Below, piece after piece: positions 24,590-37,212 of a stretch of DNA of 64,000 nt. The stretch covers positions 2,108,001-2,172,000 of the forward strand of contig NW_025408674.1 of the NCBI RefSeq assembly GCF_020360975.1, given 5' to 3'. Position numbers and translations under genes: made by a program. The number at the start of each line of letters is the position of its first letter. Within the stretch, counting starts at the first letter, position 1. Below the pieces are notes generated by a model that did not search any database, had not been told where the DNA came from, and saw only the letters and a program-made list of their open reading frames with translations. Source of the DNA: Hirsutella rhossiliensis. Its lineage: Eukaryota > Ascomycota > Sordariomycetes > Hypocreales > Ophiocordycipitaceae.

Positions 24590-24756
24590 TATATATAGGT
24601 ACTATCTATAAGATAATATTAATAAGCTATATAGAGCTCTTTTATATATAGCTAGCCCGCCCTTATACTTATAGGATCCGGCCCTTTATATATAACTATA
24701 TAGCTTAGGCCGCGGCCTAAGCTTATTACCTATAATAATTAAAGACTCTTATAATA
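24590..24756 (-). repeat. LTR core of gypsy G (right, 5' in pol orientation)
   Basis: 167 bp, matching 17798-17966 in the same orientation. It starts TATATATAGGTAC and ends AATA, after which the interrupted LINE resumes. Confidence 0.7.
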
Positions 24757-26428
24757 AGTACTTTTTATAGCTACCTTAAGGTTTATTAGTAAGGAAGTAT
24801 TATAGTAGTCGAGCTAGCTAATAAGGGCTTCTACCTTATAGGCCTTAAAGGGTTTTATAAAAGGGTTTTAATAAAGGTAGTAAAAGTTAAAGTCCCTTAC
24901 TAATAAGAAGGGCTATTATAGGAGCTAGGCTATTAATAATAGCCTTTTTATTATAAAGAGCCCTTACTAGCCTTAGCTAGCTAAGGCCCCTTTAACCTCT
25001 TCTTTATTATATAGGTTAATAAGGGTAAACGGCTTAGCGCCTTTTACTTTTATAGCCTATATATTAAGATCGTAAAAGAAGTTAAAGCTAAGGCTAGCTT
25101 TTATCTAAGCTTCCTTCCTCTTATAAGCTATAACCCTAGGCTTCTTAGCGAGCTTTAGAAAGTTAGTAGAAGGAATAAAAGTTATAATATTATAAGCTAG
25201 ATACTATATAGGGATATAGCTATTATCGATCTTATAAAAGTAAGGCTCTTATAATAAGATAAGGTCTACTCTTATTTTTAAGGCCTACTTTAAGATTAAT
25301 AAGTTAGCTATTTCCTATATATTAGTATTATACTATATAATACTAATAGGGTTATAGTTAGGTCTAAGGGGCCTAAGGGGCTTTAAGGGCCTTATAGGTA
25401 TAAGGGGGCTAAGGCTATTAAGTATTAGTTATTCCCTTATAGACTCTATATTATACTTTATTAGTTATAAGGTACTCTCCCTTATAGTTATAGTATTAAA
25501 CCTTAAAGTAAGAGCAGCCTTAGCTAGCTTTATAGCTAAGGTAGTTATAGTCCTTAGTTAAGTGCTTTTCTAAGTAAAAGGTATACTTAATAAGCTGCTA
25601 GTAGGTCTAAGGGTTATAGCTAAAGGAAAGGCACCTATATTACTATATATATATAGTATATTCCTTATAGGCCTTAACTTAAATCTATAGACCTACTATA
25701 TAGAGGCCTTTTTTCTAGTATTCGGCCCCTATAGCCTTTAAAGGAACTATAAAGATAACCGATCCTACCTTCTATATTAAGCCTAAGGTGCCTAGCTACC
25801 TAGGCTGCCCTAGGACATCGATCCTACTAAAGGTTTTAGCTTTTATAGTAAAGATATTAAGGATAGGGGTCTCTAAGAAGTTAGGGACGCTCTAGGCTTT
25901 TAGGTTAGTCTAGCTAGTAAGAAGGTCGGCCGATTTAATAGGTAGCTCCTTAAGGTATAAGGACTACTTCTCCTACTACTCTAAAAGCTTCTTTACTATA
26001 TATAGGGCCTTTATCGTTATAACTATATTACCTTTATTTAAGGTTAATAAAGCTAATATAGCTAGTTCCCTTATAGCCTTATTAAGCTTATTATAAAGTA
26101 TAATAAGGTTAATAGTCGGCGTTAGCGATTCCTTTTTTAGCTTTAAGATAAGTTAAAAGTCCTCTTTTACGTTCTTCTTAGCTAGGGCCTTAGCTAAGGT
26201 CTAAGCTAGGGCTTTTACTAGAGCCTTAGCCGGGGCCTTAGCCGGGGCCTTAAGCGCCTTCTTTATAGTAACTTTAGCCTATAAGCTCGCTTTAAGGTTT
26301 CCTTAGGTAGCCCTAGGCTACTAAGCGGCCTTAGGCTAGTATAGGGGCTATTATAAGGGCTGTTAGCGGTCTAGGGACTTTATAGCTACCTTTTTAAGCC
26401 CTTTTATAAGGGTCTTATAAAAGTCTTA
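24757..26428 (-). pseudogene. LINE remnant: endonuclease part of ORF2 and end of ORF1
   Basis: The other side of the LINE split by gypsy G. On the minus strand an APE-type endonuclease block reads RDFNFYYLYQNPF at about 24870-24901, which corresponds to the GDFN..H..W signature of LINE endonucleases after RIP, followed by a long hydrophobic/charged run. Toward 26428 the frame passes into low-complexity Ala/Lys-rich sequence typical of ORF1. It is interrupted at 26429 by the second copy of the 550-bp repeat and continues at 26994. Confidence 0.7.
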
Positions 26429-26988
26429 AGGTATATAAGTAAAAGCGGAATTTTAGGAAATTAAGGAATTACGTAAGACTACGTAATAGAGGGGAAGAAG
26501 GAGTATAAGGTAGGATTTTCAACGGAATTTATTAGTAGTATATTAGTATATAGAAGAGGTGTTAAAGTTAATTATCCTCTATCTATCTACTAGCGGACAT
26601 GCTATCTTATATAGATAATTATAGCTAAATAGAAGAACCTTTCGGGACTAGATTTAGGCTGCCGTATAGCCCTAAGACTAGGGAATTCCGTAATACCTCG
26701 AGTAAGTCTAGAAGTGTCTTAGTTCTACTAATATTTATGTTTAAAGGAGGTTAGTCGTGCCGGTGTTCTTAAGAGGTCTTAGCTAGCATTCTAAGCTAGC
26801 TCTATTCCTTCGATTCCCGATTATACGATAACCGGCAACCCGTTTAATATATAATAGTATATAAAATAACGAGCGATTCTTACTTTATAGGATAAGATTT
26901 TATCTATAATTAATATACTACTTATTAGCTTATATAATTAAGAGAGTATATTATAGCTGCTTTATTTATAGTAGGAACACCGTTCCTT
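26429..26988. repeat. 550-bp dispersed repeat, copy 2
   Basis: Second copy of the repeat at 15811-16357. It interrupts LINE ORF1, with ORF1-like sequence on both sides. Ends: TTAAGGTATATAAG and CACCGTTCCTTATAA. Confidence 0.7.
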
Positions 26989-26993
26989 ATAAA

Positions 26994-27511
26994 AAGGGTT
27001 TAATTTTTTAGGCTTCTTTAAGGGCTTAGAGGGCCTACTAAAGGAAGCCCTAGGCCCGGTCCTTAAGAAAGAGGTACTAAGGTTAGGGCTAGGTCTATTA
27101 TAAGCGTTAAACTATAGGTTAGATAAGTATAAGGCTAATAGGGCTACTAAGTATAGCTCTCTTTTACCCCTTTACTTACTTTAACGGCTAGTTAGGCTAG
27201 AAGTAGCTAGCCTAAGGTAGGGCTAGGCTAGGCCTAAAGAGGCTAGTCTTTAGTATAAGCTAGGTATTATCTTTTATCTTAATATCCTTTAGGTCTTAGT
27301 CTTAGGTCCTAGGCCTTTCTTTTAAGGTCCTTAAAAGGTATTAGCCTTTTAAAGCTTCTTTTAAGCGGGCCCTAGCCTCTAAGGTACTTATTTCGACCCT
27401 TAAGTTAAGGGAGGGAGGGGGGGGGGGGTTAAAGTTAAAGGAGCCCTCCTTATATCTAGGCTAGGGTCCTAAGTTAGGTCTAGGCTTAGTCCCGTTAGTA
27501 AGGGGGGGCAT
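26994..27511 (-). pseudogene. LINE ORF1 remnant, N-terminal part
   Basis: On the minus strand a frame opens with ATG at 27511 (MPPLTNGTKPRPN...) and continues as a basic, Pro/Ala/Gln-rich protein with RIP-type stops, as expected for the nucleic-acid-binding ORF1 of a Tad-type LINE. It includes a poly-Pro stretch encoded by the G-run at about 27415-27430. No zinc finger is visible in this part. The continuation is on the far side of the 550-bp repeat. The assignment rests on position upstream of the endonuclease and on composition. Confidence 0.5.
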
Positions 27512-27732
27512 ATACCTTTAGTTAGCGAGGGTAAGGAAGAGTTTTCTACTTATATAAAGGAGAACCTCGCTTAATTCGTAATCTTTAGTAGTATATTATA
27601 TACCTACTAGTAGCTATATAAGGCTATATTTAAAAGGGCGTAATATACTATTCGCAACGGTTTTAATCGTATACCTTTTCTTTATTTTAGGCTTAGTTTC
27701 GAAAAGTTAGCTAAGAAGATATAGTAATATAT
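27512..27732. other. AT-rich gap between LINE start and gypsy B
   Basis: RIP-type sequence with no recognisable frame. It ends exactly where similarity to gypsy A position 3847 begins. Confidence 0.4.
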
Positions 27733-30700
27733 TACTAAACTCTTAGACCTAGTTAAAAAGGTACTTTATATAGGAAATTATTTATCTAGAATAGTACTTA
27801 CTTAGTTTAGACCTATTATAAGGGATTTTCTTAATAACTAACTAGCGCGATAAGATAACGAGATAGATAAAGTCTTTACTAGTTTCTAAGGATTTAAAGA
27901 AGCTATTATAAAGGTATTTAAAATAACTAATAAGGAATAAGAAGCTAAATAAAAACTTTAAGAACTTTAATAAAGGATCTTAATATCGGATTATACTATA
28001 AAGTTCTATTAAGTTACCTTAAAGCTTAATTAAGATAACGAACCCCTTATATTACGATTCTATAATAGGCTTAAAAAAGAAGTTAAGGACGAGCTTTATA
28101 AGGAAAATCGACTTAATAACCTCTTAGACTATATTACTATAATAGTATAAATCGACGATAAATAGTATATATAATACTAAGAAAAGAAATAAGGAAGAGG
28201 AAACTAAAACCCTTCTTATAAAAATAACTTTAGCTAACGCGCTAACTATAAGAAAAAGCGCGAAATATAAATAGCCTAGGTATATATAATAAATCCTAGA
28301 CTAATAGATTTAAGTATAATATAAAAAAGTAAAGGAAAGTATTTTAATTATAAGAAACTTAGATATTACTCTAAAAAATATAAATAACCTTATAAGGAGA
28401 AGAAAACCTATTAAATACTAGCCCTAGAAGGTAAGAAATACTTAAAAGCTACTAATAAATAAGAACTAAAGTATAAACTCCTTAGTTAGACTATATATTA
28501 TAATAATAAATATATAGTATACCTAAGTAATAAGAATAGTATTAAATAGTTCTTAAAGCTATTAAAGAAGACCCTTATAATAATATAATAAAAGGACCCT
28601 AAAATATAAAAATAAGTTAAATTTATAAAACTAAAATACCCTTATCTTAAAAGAGTCTCTTAAGACTAAATTAAGAAGAACGGTAAATAATTCTAGGAAG
28701 ATATATAAAATAAAAATCGATAATAATAATAGGTAGTCTATAAATAATATAATAAAAAAGATATAGGTATAGCCTTTATACTTATAAAACTTAGATAATA
28801 ACTTAAAGAGGAATAATAAAGTATTAACGATATAAGCTTTAAAGAATAAGAAATACTTAGAGAAATAGAAAATAAGAACGAACTTATATTACTACCCTTA
28901 TTACTAAGGGAAAATACTATAATTAAAGAGTACGCTTTATACTTTAAAGAATTTAAAGAAATACTTAAAATTAAAACCTAATAAATACCTTAAATTCTTA
29001 TAGAAAACTAATAAGCTATATTAATTCGATATGAACTAGTACTATATAAAGGAGACTATACTATAGCTATCGCTATAGTTAATACTTTTATAGCTTTATA
29101 ATAAGAATAGTAACTATAAAGAGAATTTAAAGATAATCTATAAATACTACTTACTTATAAATACTATAAGTATATTTTATAGATATTATACGTTTACTTA
29201 GATTATATAATATACTTTTAGATAAAGGTATAATATAATACCTTTTTTATTAGGTTTAAGGGATAAGTACTTTCGAAACCTAACCTAAGTATAAAACTAA
29301 ATTACTAGAAAATCGATTAACGCTACTTAAACGACTAAGTTATATTATTAAAACCTAATTATAGTATACTACTTAAATACCGCGATATTTATAGTTTATT
29401 AATAAGATATCTTTTAAAGATATATAAAATCTATAAATATACTAAAATAAAGGAATAATATAACGCTACTTACTTTAAAGTATTTAAACCCTTAATCTTC
29501 TAAAAACTTATATAATAAGTTAAGTATAATAAAGAAGATTATAACGAATATATATACCTTAACTATAGAGTTTATAAATATAAAAAAGTATTAGTATAGT
29601 ATAAATAATATAATAGTATACTAAAAGATTATTAGTAATATATATAAAGGCTATAAGCTATATTTAACTAAGAAAGAATTAATATATAAATACTATATAA
29701 AAAATAAAAAGATACTAAATAAAAACTTAACTTTTAGTATAAAAATAAATAAAATTATAAAGTATAGTATATAATTAACTATAAAGTAGTATAATATAAC
29801 CGATATAGCGTTAAGAAATAAGAAATATTTAATTAGCTATAAGAAATTAGTCTCTTAAGCCTTAATATAATACTATATAATAAAAATATAAAGAAACGAT
29901 ATTAATAATAAATTAAAGAAGAATACCTAAATAAAATAAATAAAGACTAAGTAAAAAATAAGGTACGCTATCTATAAAAGGGCTATAAACTAGCACGATA
30001 TAATAAGATTTAAGGACCTTATATATAGTAATAATAAGCTATAGTAACTAAATAGTATTAGATATTTAAATTATAGGATATTATATATATATACTTTTAA
30101 ACTATAGCGTAATAGGTAATTACGTTTTACTTAGAGTTATTAATCGTTACTAACTTATATAGAAATATAAGAAAGATCTATATAAACTTATAAATATTAA
30201 AAAGAAGCCTTTAACTATAATAATAGAATTATTAATATAAAGATTAATTACCTTAATATTAATATCTAGGGCTATAATAAATAAGTTAACTTTAATATTA
30301 TAGATATTAAAGAATATAACCTTATATTAAGACTTCTATAGCTATAAGAGAGCAACCTATTAATTAACTAGAAAACTAACTAGCTATATTAAAATAAAAA
30401 TATAAGTTTTTAAGACTAGTAGATTTAAAAGAAAGTAAAATTTTATAATAATTTAGCTACTAAATAAGATAAAAAGGATAACTATTTAAGTAAATTATTA
30501 TAAGCTTTAGCAATATAAATAAAAATAGTAACTAAACTAATAAATATAATAAAATCGATTAATAAAACTTATATACTAACTAATATAGCTATATAACTTA
30601 GTATTTAATATAAATAAAATATAGGATATAATATAAAGATCTAAAGAGTTATTACTACTTTAAGGAAAGACCTTAAATAAATTAATAAAGAGCTTAAGTT

Positions 30701-33700
30701 AAGAGAAACTAGCTCTTAAAAGAAAGAATAAAGCTTATAAGATAGAATAAAGAATATCCCTTAGGAATACTAGAAATATAATAAACTCTTTAAGGAAGAA
30801 CTTAAGATAGGGTTACTTAAATATAGCTAATAAGACTATAAAACTTATCTTAAGGATAAAATAACGCTAACGTTCTATAAAATTTATAACTTAAATAAAA
30901 AGTAACTATAAACGCTACGCGACTACCTTAATAAGAATCTATAAAAGGGATATATATAAATATTAGTATCTAAAGTAGGCTATCTAGTTATATTTATTTT
31001 AAAGAAAAACGGTAAGCTATTACTAGTTATTAACTATAAACGCTTAAACGATATTATAATAAAAGACTAAATACTATTACTACTTATATTAGAACTATAA
31101 GATCGATTATATAGTAAAAAATAGTTTATAGCCCTCGATCTTAAAGGCGCCTATAACTTAATATATATAAAAAAAGGATATAAATAGATAATAGCCTTTA
31201 GAATAAATTTAGACTATTTAAATATCTAGTAATACTATTTAAACTTATAAATATACTAGCTACCTTTTAACGGATAATTAATAATATCCTATATAAATAC
31301 TTAGATATCTTTATAATAGTATACCTAGATAATATCTTAATCTTCTTAGATACCTTAGAAGAATATAAGGAATATATCTATAAGGTACTCTATATACTTT
31401 AAAATATAAAGTTATTAGTTAAACTAAAGAAAAGTAAGTTTTATATATAGGAAGTAGACTTCCTTAGATATATAATCTTACTAAGAGAGATATAAATATA
31501 ATAAGATAAGATTAACTTAGTTAAAGAATAGCTAACGCTAAAGAATATTAAGGATATATAAAGTTTCCTAGGATTTATAAATTACTATTAACGATTTATT
31601 AAAGATTTTAAAAAGATTATAGTATTACTATATAACTTAATAGAAAAGGAAAAAGAATTTATATAGGATAATAAAGCTAATAAAGCTTTAAAATATATTA
31701 AGACTATAATTATATAAGAACTAGTCTTAACTACCTTTAATCTAAAACGATAAATTAAACTTAAAACTAATATATTAAACTTTACTTTAAGAGTATAAAT
31801 TAAATAAAAGGATAATAAAGGAAGATTATAACTAATTATATTTAACTTAAAAAAGCTATATAGTATAGAACTTAATTACCTTATCTATAATAAAGAATTC
31901 CTTATAATTATTTTAGCTTTTAAGGAATTTCGATATTACCTTCTTAAAAGTAAGTATAAAGTTAAGATCTATATAAATTATAAGAATATCTTATACTTTA
32001 CTATAATATAATAGTTAAACGGACGATAGATCTAATAAGCCGAATATTTATTAGAATTTAACTAGGAAATAATCTATAAAAAAGTAATAAAAAACGGTCG
32101 AGCTAATACCCTTAGTTAACGAAGTAACTATAATATAAAAGTACTTATAGTAAAAGAATAGCTCCTAGAAATTAACGAAAATAGAAACTACTAGTAATAA
32201 TAGCTAAATATAATATTTAAAGTATAACCTAATAACTTAATATACTAAAAGATCCTAAAATAAATAAAGAATATAAAGTATTAAAGGGATATAATATAAA
32301 ATATTTAGAAGTTATAATATATAAGAATAAAATCTAAATACTATTAGCGTTATAAGATAAAGTTATATAAGATATATATAAATATTTAATATATAGATAC
32401 TAAGGAATCTAAAAAATAATAAAATAGATTAAATAATAATATAACTTCTTATAGCTTAAGGAAGTAATATAATAAGTTATTAAAAAAATTTAAACTTTAT
32501 ATATAAAGTAAAGCTAAATAATATAAGCTATATAGAGAATTATAACTACTATTAGTATTAGAGAAACTATAGGATTTAATAGCTTTTAATTATATTATAA
32601 AGCTACTACCGTTAAAAGAACCTATAACTAACGTTAAGTATAATAGTATATTTATTATTACTAACTAATTAATAAAGTATAGATACTTCTTACTATATAA
32701 AAAAGTAAGTAATATAGAAGAGCTAGTATATATATTCTTATAAATAATTATTAGTAATTATAGACTATTAAATAAGATTATCTTTAATAAAGAAAGTATA
32801 TTTATAGTTAAGTTTTAGTAAGCTCTTATAGTATAATTAGGGACGAAATATAAGCTTAGTATAGCTTATTACCTATAAATAGATAGATAAATAAAACGAC
32901 TTAACTAAACGCTTAAATAATATTTATAATACTATATTAGTTATAAATAAAACGATTAAGTTAAATAGCTACTAATAGTATAACTAGCTTATAATAGCTT
33001 AGTTATAGAAATAACTAAGCTCTTACTAGTATACGCTAGCTATAAATATAACCTAGAAGTATTTAAGGTTACTTAATAAAGATTATAAGTAGAACGAGTA
33101 ATACTATAAGTAGATTAGCTATAAAAGTTATATAAAGAAATATAATAAGAACTTTAATTTATTAAAGAATAAATATCTATTTACTATAATCGGAAAATAT
33201 TATAGGGACTAATCTTTTAAGAGGGAGATATAGTCTACCTTATATAATAAAATATTAAAATAAAAAGACTAAGTAATAAATTAGATTTTAAAAAACTTAG
33301 ACCGTTTAAGGTTAAGAAAACTATTTTAAAAGTTAACTATAAACTTATACTATTAATAATAATATAGATATACTCGATATTTTATATCTTATTATTAAAA
33401 CTAGCGCTATAAAACGCTAAACTATAGGAAAAAATTAAAGTTAACGATAATTAAGAATATAAAATAGAATAAATACTAAATATAAGAAAATAAGGTTAGT
33501 AATAAGAATACCTTATTAAATAGAAAGGATATAGGCTAAAGGAAAATACCTAGGAACTACTTAAGTATTTAACCTATTATAGTTCCCTACTTTAATAGTT
33601 CTACTAAGCGAACCCTTACTTAGAAATATAAGGTTACTAAGAATAGTATCTTAGTTTAATATATCTAAAGTACTAAATAATTAAACCTCGCTAATGGTAA

Positions 33701-34808
33701 TAGTTTCCTTATTTAATAAATAAACTAGTTTATTTTAAGAAGAACGCATTATACTATCTTCTTTATTAATAGCTTATATACCCCGCTAAAATAACTTACT
33801 ACCTTAGTCCTTTAAGAAACGCTTTTATTTCCTAATCTAAGCTAGGCGAGCTATCGCTTCCTTTAATACTTCTTTTACTTTCTATTTATTTAAATTAATC
33901 TTTTACTATTAATTTATAATATAATAAACTAAAAAAGAAGGAATATTAGCGAAAAGAATAATAAAGAAGGAAAGGGATAAAATAAATAGGCAGACGCTAT
34001 ATTATAACTATTATAAGAACGGCCTATAAAGGTATATTTAAAATACCGATTAAAACGCTCGCCGACCTTATAAGTTAAGCCTAACTAAAAATAATAAGAG
34101 TAAGGTATAATTTTAATACTATAGATCTCGGTCTAGGATACTAGCTTTAATCGTTAACGCGATTTATTAGAATTATAAGAATAGGATTTTTAAATATAAC
34201 TAAATATACTATTAGTAGTATATCCTAAAAAGATAAAGGAATAAGGAATAATATACTTATATATAACGCGATAAGGGTATATTTATATATAGCGGCTAAG
34301 GTAGTAGGTCTTAAGGGTAAGACTAAAAAGAAGGAAAGCATCCTATTATAACTATAGTCTAGTAAATAGCGGGGACTAGTATATATTATAAGGATATATA
34401 ATATAGGGAGTAAGGAATATTAAATAAACTAATAGGCTAATTAAGTTTAGAGTAACGGGTTATTTTAGCGCTCTAACATTCTATAGCTAAGATCGTAGGA
34501 TCGCTCTAGCGCTCTAGCGCTCCTAGGCTATAGGATTACCTAGTGCTCTCGGCGATCTAGGGAAGCTCTCGAAATATATAAGGAAGGAACGGAACACTCT
34601 TTTAGATAAATAGCTTAATAGCTTTTAATATAGATCTTTATTACGATTCTATCTCTAATTCTAATTACCTAGTTATAGTCTATAGTCTATAACCTCTAAC
34701 TTATTACTAACGTAATATACTTATTATTACTTAAACTATACCCTATTATATCTACTAATATAAACCCCTTAATAGGTTTATCCCTTAGGAATAATACCGG
34801 TCGTTATA
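27733..34808 (+). mobile_element. Gypsy B: 5'-truncated copy of gypsy A
   Basis: Colinear with gypsy A from position 3847 to its right LTR end (7,076 bp here, 7,099 bp in A), lacking the 5' LTR and the start of gag. All A domains are recognisable: zinc knuckle near 28335, Gln/Lys-rich region, RT near 31020-31500 with YLDN, integrase near 32560-33060, chromodomain near 33470-33580. It is more decayed than A: many CpG sites that survive in A read TpA here (compare 4615-4640 with 28498-28520). The 3' LTR is 34344-34808. Confidence 0.88.
34344..34808 (+). repeat. 3' LTR of gypsy B
   Basis: 465 bp, homologous to the gypsy A LTRs, beginning TATTATAACTATAG and ending TCGTTATA. The matching 5' LTR is absent. 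Confidence 0.85.
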
Positions 34809-36000
34809 TTATAACGGCGTATAAGTCTAGCGGGTTATAGGATCTAGTAGATTACTAGTAAATCCCTTATAAAGTATAGAGATAGAGCTAATATAAGAAT
34901 CGTTCTTATTACGATAATTAAGGTAGTTCTTTATATTCTTAGTAGATTTCCTTTTACTAATAAAGTCGCCCGCTAGTCTCTCCTTATTATAGCGAGCGAA
35001 TTAAGAGGTATACGTTATATAGCCTATATTTCCTCTTATATATATATATATAAGGGGGGGGGGGCGGCGCGGGCGTTTAAGGGGTACCGCTAAGTTAGCC
35101 TACCTAAAGTCTAATATACCTTAATACTAGTACTCTCTATAATACTAAGGTAGGTATATTTTAATAGTAATTAAAGCTATATTTTAACGTTATAATAGTC
35201 GATTATAGTATTTTCTAGCTATTTAAGCTGCTAGCTACTATATAGAGCTTTAAAATCTACGTCCTAATTAGCTATAGTAATAGTAGCCGGCTTAAGGATA
35301 TACTTAAGCCGCTGCCTTATCTTAATAACTTAATTAATACGTATAAACTAGCTATTAAGATCCTATAAAATCTTTTTTTATTTTCGAAGCTATAAACGAT
35401 ATAATTAATACTTAAGCTATTATATTTAAAGCTAGGTAGCTATAAGCTATTAATTTTAATTGTTAAGGGCGCGGCTAACTTTATTAAAAAGTAGTCGGAT
35501 TATATAGTTAACTTAACCGCGATTTTCTAGCCCTATAATAAGGCGGCGAACTTCTTATAATCGTTTAAGCGTTTTAAGGGCATTATTATTAGCTAAGGAG
35601 CTAATATTCTTCCTTTTTAATAACGTTAATAGCGTTAATAGCTATAGTAAGATAAAGCGGCTTAATAAGGGCTTTACTATATTAATTAGTTATAAACTAA
35701 ACCCGCGCTAACCTCCCTTAATATTCTTTTCGGTTAAGCTAGCCTACTAAGCTTTATAGTAGATATAAAGGAAGGTAGCCTTATTAATTAGCGCTATATC
35801 GTCGAAAGATATAATTTTCTTAAGTTAACGTCGGTATATAGCTTTAATAGGTAAGAAAACTAAGATATTAAGTAGTTAAAGGATATATAAGGAGTATAAT
35901 AATAGGAAAAGGAGATATATACTATTCTAGAAGTATTTATATATAAAATTATTAGTCTAATAACTCCTATAGCTATTAATAATAAGAAGAGTATTGCCCT
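34809..36000. other. Unassigned RIP-type sequence with a G-run
   Basis: No recognisable coding sequence. A TATATA tract at about 35037-35052 is followed by a G-run at about 35054-35064, and the composition is otherwise RIP-like. Confidence 0.4.
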
Positions 36001-36845
36001 ACTTATAGTGCCTTATTTAAGGGATAAAAACCTACTTTAGCTATTAAATAGCGATAGTATTACTTATCTAGCCCTTTAAGGAGGTAATAAAGTCCTAATC
36101 TTATAGAAAATTAAGTTTATTAAGGAACTATTAATATTAAAGGTCTTAACCCTTAAAAGTTATAAGGGGAGTTAAGGCCTAGCCTATAATAAAGACATAT
36201 TTAACTATTATAGTCTAATAACGCGATCCTAGCTACTTTTTAAGAGTCTCTTATATTTCTAAGCTCCCTAGTACTAGACTATTAAAGCCGAGGCCCTTAA
36301 GAATGCCCGTTTTATCTATATTAAAGCGGGACTCTAATAGGATTGCCTATATAGCCGGCAGCTTAAGTAATTAGAACTATTCCTTAATACGGGCTATAGA
36401 GGCGCCGTTAACGCGAGTAGAATTAAGAGATCTACCTTTAATAGTACTAATCTCTAGGTTCTAGGCTAAAAAGCCCGAAATCTATTACCTCCTAAGCAGA
36501 CGGGTATCGCCGCCGGCCTTAACGATATAGCTAGTAAATTCCTTAACCTAATAATACGTTAGAGGTAGCCTAAGGGCGGCCTAGGTAAGAACCTAGTCGG
36601 TAAGGTATTTTTCCTACTCTAAGCTAAGCCTCTAATATACCTCTTTTACCTCCTTAATAGGTAGAGCCCCTTTAAGATATATATAGAGGGTCCCTCTTAA
36701 AATACCTTACTTTTAACTAGTATAAAGCTAAGGTATCCCGTTTTTAATAGCTTTAAGTGCTTCTTAGAGCTAGTTTTCGGTATACTTAGAAAGCCGAAGC
36801 ATTGCTAATATAAATAGTATTTATTTTATAATTATAGGGCAAGAG
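36000..36845 (+). pseudogene. Unknown RIP-degraded protein-coding relic
   Basis: From about 35985 a plus-strand frame can be followed for roughly 280 codons with few stops, nearly all TAG/TAA at likely Gln positions. It includes readable runs such as AEALKNARFIYIKAG, RIKRSTFNSTNLQVLG and GKVFFLL. I cannot assign a family. It has no RT, integrase or transposase landmark that I can see. It ends at the boundary where the sequence returns to normal composition. It could be a duplicated host gene or an accessory ORF of a transposon. Treat it as a lead and not as an identified gene. Confidence 0.35.
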
Positions 36846-37182
36846 ATATACGAGAAAACGCGGTTGCAATATAATGTATTTAACGACGCGATAGTGTTTT
36901 AGAGAGTGCCGGTGTTAGGGTGGGCTAGTGTAAGTACGTATCTTAAAAATGGGGCCGTTGTACGAATAGCGATGTGTCTTTGTATAAATAGTAATACTCT
37001 AAATTAAAGGAAAGATACCGGCAACTAATAAATTAAAGGGTAGTAGGCGATAAATTAAAGGCCGGCATTTAGTAGGGGAAAATCGATGGCGGGGGTTTTT
37101 TTATCCTTTCTCCCCGGGGAGGAACCAGAAGAACCTTTTCGTTACTCGTTCCTCGTTCCTTAAGGCAAGGCACTAACGTTCC
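36846..37182. other. Boundary between RIP region and gene island; 3' flank of the minus gene
   Basis: CpA and TpG reappear here. The stretch holds the presumed 3' untranslated region of the minus-strand gene and repeated TGCCTTGAGGAACG-like units (see repeat at 37154-37212). No further gene is seen. Confidence 0.5.
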
Positions 37183-37212
37183 TCAAGGCAAGTCCTTTCG
37201 TTCCTCAAGGCA
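37154..37212 (-). repeat. Three imperfect 14-bp repeats spanning the gene's C-terminus
   Basis: CGTTCCTCAAGGCA (plus strand) occurs at 37177-37190 and 37199-37212 and, with one change, at 37154-37167, spaced 22-23 bp. Two units overlap the last codons of the minus-strand gene and its TGA stop, so the final residues EERKDLP are encoded by the repeat. Confidence 0.75.

Larger units (their letters stand above)
17769..24756 (-). mobile_element. Gypsy G: LTR element with pol on minus strand and an extra ORF on plus strand
   Basis: About 7 kb bounded by two direct repeats. Their core is 17798-17966 and 24590-24756 (TATATATAAGTAC...GACTCTTAT and ending AATA), with weaker similarity extending left to about 17769 and 24555. 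On the minus strand, from right to left, are a Gag segment, RT, RNase H, integrase and a chromodomain, ending near 19480. On the plus strand, between the left LTR and the pol end, lies an Ala/Pro-rich ORF (18506 to about 19430). The element sits inside a minus-strand LINE (parts at 16362-17768 and 24757-27511). No clean target duplication could be read. A partial relative is at 49643-51995. Confidence 0.75.

Noticed and set aside
27413..27430. G-run as telomeric or quadruplex signal
   Set aside because: Single mononucleotide run in LINE ORF1 sequence, encoding a Pro tract on the other strand; no telomere repeat seen.
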